Source: an uncultured Faecalicatena sp.
GTDB taxonomy: Bacteria; Bacillota; Clostridia; Lachnospirales; Lachnospiraceae
Reading direction: 5' to 3'
Assembly (NCBI GenBank): GCA_948468385.1
Contig: CAOKHZ010000004.1
Coordinates: forward strand, 110,188 to 174,187
DNA length: 64,000 nucleotides
The notes beneath the pieces are model-generated. The model saw only the letters and a list, made by a program, of their open reading frames with translations, had not been told where the DNA came from and made no database searches. Below are positions 62,211 through 64,000 of this stretch, one piece after another. Every line of letters begins with the position of its first letter. Position 1 is the stretch's first letter. The position numbers and the translations under genes were made by a program.

Positions 62211-63413
62211 ATGAAACTTCAGAATACAAAAATAGAAAGAGACACTTTGTTTTCCATGACATTCATGGAAACACAGCTCAAAAAAATTTTTTTATCACAA
62301 CCGGAACTGGCCGACAAGTTGCTGACTCCGAAGGAGCTTACGAAATACATCTCCAAATTAATTTATCTTGGGGGAACATTGCCGAAAAACATGCAAAAAA
62401 AGATGTCCGAATTTACAGATGACATTTTCACCACCACCGAGCTATCCTACAACTCCAGCCTTTCCGTGCTGGCCGAACGTCTTGCTTTAAACGCCAACGA
62501 CCCTCAGGCACTTAGCACGATGGCCGCAGAATATGAGAACCAAAAGGCGGAGCATTACCTATTGACCAATCATGACATTTCCATTGGCCGCATGCTCCGC
62601 TATATGCCCGCCCACTGGCACACGAACGATTATTTTGAAATTTACTATTGCTTTTCCGGGGATTGCCCGATTCATTTTGTGGAGGAAACCATTTCCATGA
62701 AGCCCGGCACCGTGCTCATCATCGCGCCCCACGTTTTGCATGCCAGCCCCTGCTATGCGGATGACCGCGTATTGTTTTATTATATGGTGCGTGCCGACAC
62801 GTTTGACAAGGTGTTCTGGAACCAGCTGCCATCCGAAAACTTGATGGCCTCCTTTTTCCATCAAGCTCTGGGGCACGAAAAGCACGCCTCCTACCTGCAG
62901 TTCGAAACCGGCGTGGACGACGATATCGAGCTTTTACTTTTCCGTCTGTGCGATGAATTCTATCATCCAAAAACATACAGTATCCAAATGTTAAACGCCC
63001 TCATGAGCGAATTTTTCATTTTGCTCCTGCGCCGCTATGAAGACACGGCCAAACTCCCCCGGACGGACGATTTTTATTGGAAGCAGGAATTTTCTGCCAT
63101 TTTCAGCTATATCCAGTCCCACTACCACGACAAGACATTGTCCGAGATTGCCGCATACTTTCACTATAGCGAACGGCAGATTACACGGATTGTTTATAAC
63201 TGTACCGGAAACAATTACTCACAGCTGGTGCTGAAGCTAAGAATGGAAAAGGCGGCCGGCCTGCTCAAACAAAATGTGTGCATCGATACGGTTTCCTATG
63301 CCGTGGGTTACTCCACCACGAGCAGCTTTTACCGCGCGTTCACGCGGTACTTCCACTGCACGCCGGTGGAATATCGTGAAGGTCGCCATTCAGACCCCGG
63401 CCAACCAACATAA
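62211..63413 (+). CDS. AraC-family regulator with cupin sensor
   Basis: 400 residues from the ATG at 62211, preceded by GGAGGAAG; the frame is open from 62142. A unique N-terminal region of about 130 residues is followed by a cupin: PAHWHTNDYFEIYYCFSGDC and IAPHVLHASP. The C-terminal DNA-binding domain contains LSEIAAYFHYSERQITRIVY and VSYAVGYSTTSSFYRAFTRY, then HCTPVEYRE. Layout matches the AraC protein at 33992-35050. Divergent from the LplA-type binding protein, which it probably activates together with the GH43 gene. Confidence 0.92.
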   Translation: MKLQNTKIERDTLFSMTFMETQLKKIFLSQPELADKLLTPKELTKYISKLIYLGGTLPKNMQKKMSEFTDDIFTTTELSYNSSLSVLAERLALNANDPQALSTMAAEYENQKAEHYLLTNHDISIGRMLRYMPAHWHTNDYFEIYYCFSGDCPIHFVEETISMKPGTVLIIAPHVLHASPCYADDRVLFYYMVRADTFDKVFWNQLPSENLMASFFHQALGHEKHASYLQFETGVDDDIELLLFRLCDEFYHPKTYSIQMLNALMSEFFILLLRRYEDTAKLPRTDDFYWKQEFSAIFSYIQSHYHDKTLSEIAAYFHYSERQITRIVYNCTGNNYSQLVLKLRMEKAAGLLKQNVCIDTVSYAVGYSTTSSFYRAFTRYFHCTPVEYREGRHSDPGQPT

Positions 63414-63478
63414 GCATAAACCGAAGTCTAAAAAAGACATCTCACGGCACTTATGGATTCATCCTCCCGATGAGAGAT

Positions 63479-64000
63479 TCATGGATTTGAAGACGCTTTT
63501 TCCAAAAGTGCTTCTAGCCGCTTAATTTCCTCATCCCTTTGAATTAGCTCTTTATTCTTCTGGATTAATAACCGATCTTGTTGCTTTAACGCCTCGTCCT
63601 TCTGAATTAGCACCTCGTCCTTTTGCCCAAGTAACGCTTTCATCCCGTCTATTTTGTCTTGCATTTCGTCAATCATCAATTGGGCGGTGTTCCGATCCAA
63701 TATTTTTAGTTCTTCCGAATAAATTCCCATAACCCTCTCCACATTCTTGCAAATCACATAGATGTCCTCGTACAAGGGGATAAATTCGGGGAATTGTTGA
63801 ATCAGTCTTTCAATCCACACCGGGTCATCCACACTTAAAAAGGCCAGCCATGCGTCCAACGGGGTTTCAATGCCCTTATTGTACAGTTTTTTGCGAAAGA
63901 TGTCCAGAGGGATGAGGACATATTCTTGCAATAGATCAATTTTCAAGTTACTTTTCACGGGGTGGGGAAATAAGACACGATAATAAGGGACTCTTGTGGG
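63479..64000 (-). CDS. Rpn/PD-(D/E)XK transposase-type protein, C-terminal part (5' end outside window)
   Basis: At least 173 codons; the frame is open through the right edge, so the start lies outside. A GTG at 63956-63958 is in frame but gives an incomplete protein. The region ETPLDAWLAFLSVDDPVWIE and LKILDRNTAQLMIDEMQDKI resembles the C-terminal half of recombination-promoting nuclease/transposase-like proteins common in Lachnospiraceae. It ends in a coiled coil with repeated QKDEVLIQKDEALKQQ-type heptads. The nuclease core is not visible, so the call is tentative. Confidence 0.6.
   Translation of the reverse strand, partial: PTRVPYYRVLFPHPVKSNLKIDLLQEYVLIPLDIFRKKLYNKGIETPLDAWLAFLSVDDPVWIERLIQQFPEFIPLYEDIYVICKNVERVMGIYSEELKILDRNTAQLMIDEMQDKIDGMKALLGQKDEVLIQKDEALKQQDRLLIQKNKELIQRDEEIKRLEALLEKASSNP

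Noticed and set aside
63479-63958. Complete 159-residue protein starting at the GTG at 63958
   Set aside because: The frame continues open to the window edge with plausible coding sequence and no ribosome binding site precedes the GTG, so the gene is treated as partial.

Overview
The window looks like chromosome of an anaerobic Firmicute of the class Clostridia, most likely a Lachnospiraceae gut or rumen saccharolytic bacterium. I infer this from the many lipobox solute-binding proteins with MsmX-type permease pairs lacking their own ATPase, LplABC-type importers, AraC, TetR and LacI regulators next to glycosidases, an oxygen-sensitive glycyl radical enzyme with its activase, and strong GGAGG ribosome binding sites. 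No rRNA, tRNA, CRISPR array, intact insertion sequence or replication origin is visible.

Layout. 1-8.0 kb: minus-strand LplABC-type importer (4789-6546, 3825-4772, 2904-3800), an unknown lipoprotein, a GH78 alpha-L-rhamnosidase cut by the window edge, and an AraC regulator. 8.2-12.6 kb: an SDR protein lacking the catalytic lysine, a Sel1-repeat protein, an unknown membrane protein and a Uma2-family nuclease-like protein. 12.9-15.7 kb: a sugar-binding lipoprotein paired with a chemoreceptor and no permease. 16-25.4 kb: surface-glycan type region with an XRE-membrane protein, three tandem paralogous multipass proteins, two acyltransferase-3 proteins (one with an in-frame 66-bp tandem repeat) and a divergent DUF6311-like membrane protein. 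25.5-28.3 kb: MATE transporter and two TetR regulators. 28.5-35.1 kb: GH2 enzyme, full-length GH78 and an AraC regulator. 35.1-42.4 kb: RbsABC-type importer with two different permeases, led by a gene that fuses a FUSC/ArAE-like membrane domain to a GH43 enzyme. 42.6-44.2 kb: a broken AAA ATPase/nuclease gene and a short GNAT protein. 44.3-56.2 kb: a LacI-controlled operon encoding a sugar importer, a glycyl radical enzyme (interrupted by a -1 frameshift) and its activase, an (alpha/alpha)6-type glycosidase, a zinc-type dehydrogenase and a truncated GH32-like protein. 56.2-57.9 kb: decayed remnants (GPH symporter fragment, N-truncated GH78). 57.9-63.4 kb: TetR, GH43, an orphan LplA-type binding protein and an AraC regulator. 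The right edge holds part of a gene that looks like an Rpn/PD-(D/E)XK transposase-type protein.

How the genes work together. The window is a string of separately controlled glycan units, each made of a local regulator, an uptake system and mostly cytoplasmic exo-glycosidases. GH78, GH2 and GH43 suggest rhamnose-, galactose- and arabinose-containing plant glycans. The most unusual unit is the LacI operon, where uptake and hydrolysis are joined to a dehydrogenase and a dehydratase-like glycyl radical enzyme, suggesting a dedicated anaerobic route for the released sugar. Several genes are truncated or frameshifted, so this region appears to be evolving quickly. Family calls come from motifs read by eye; no database search was run.
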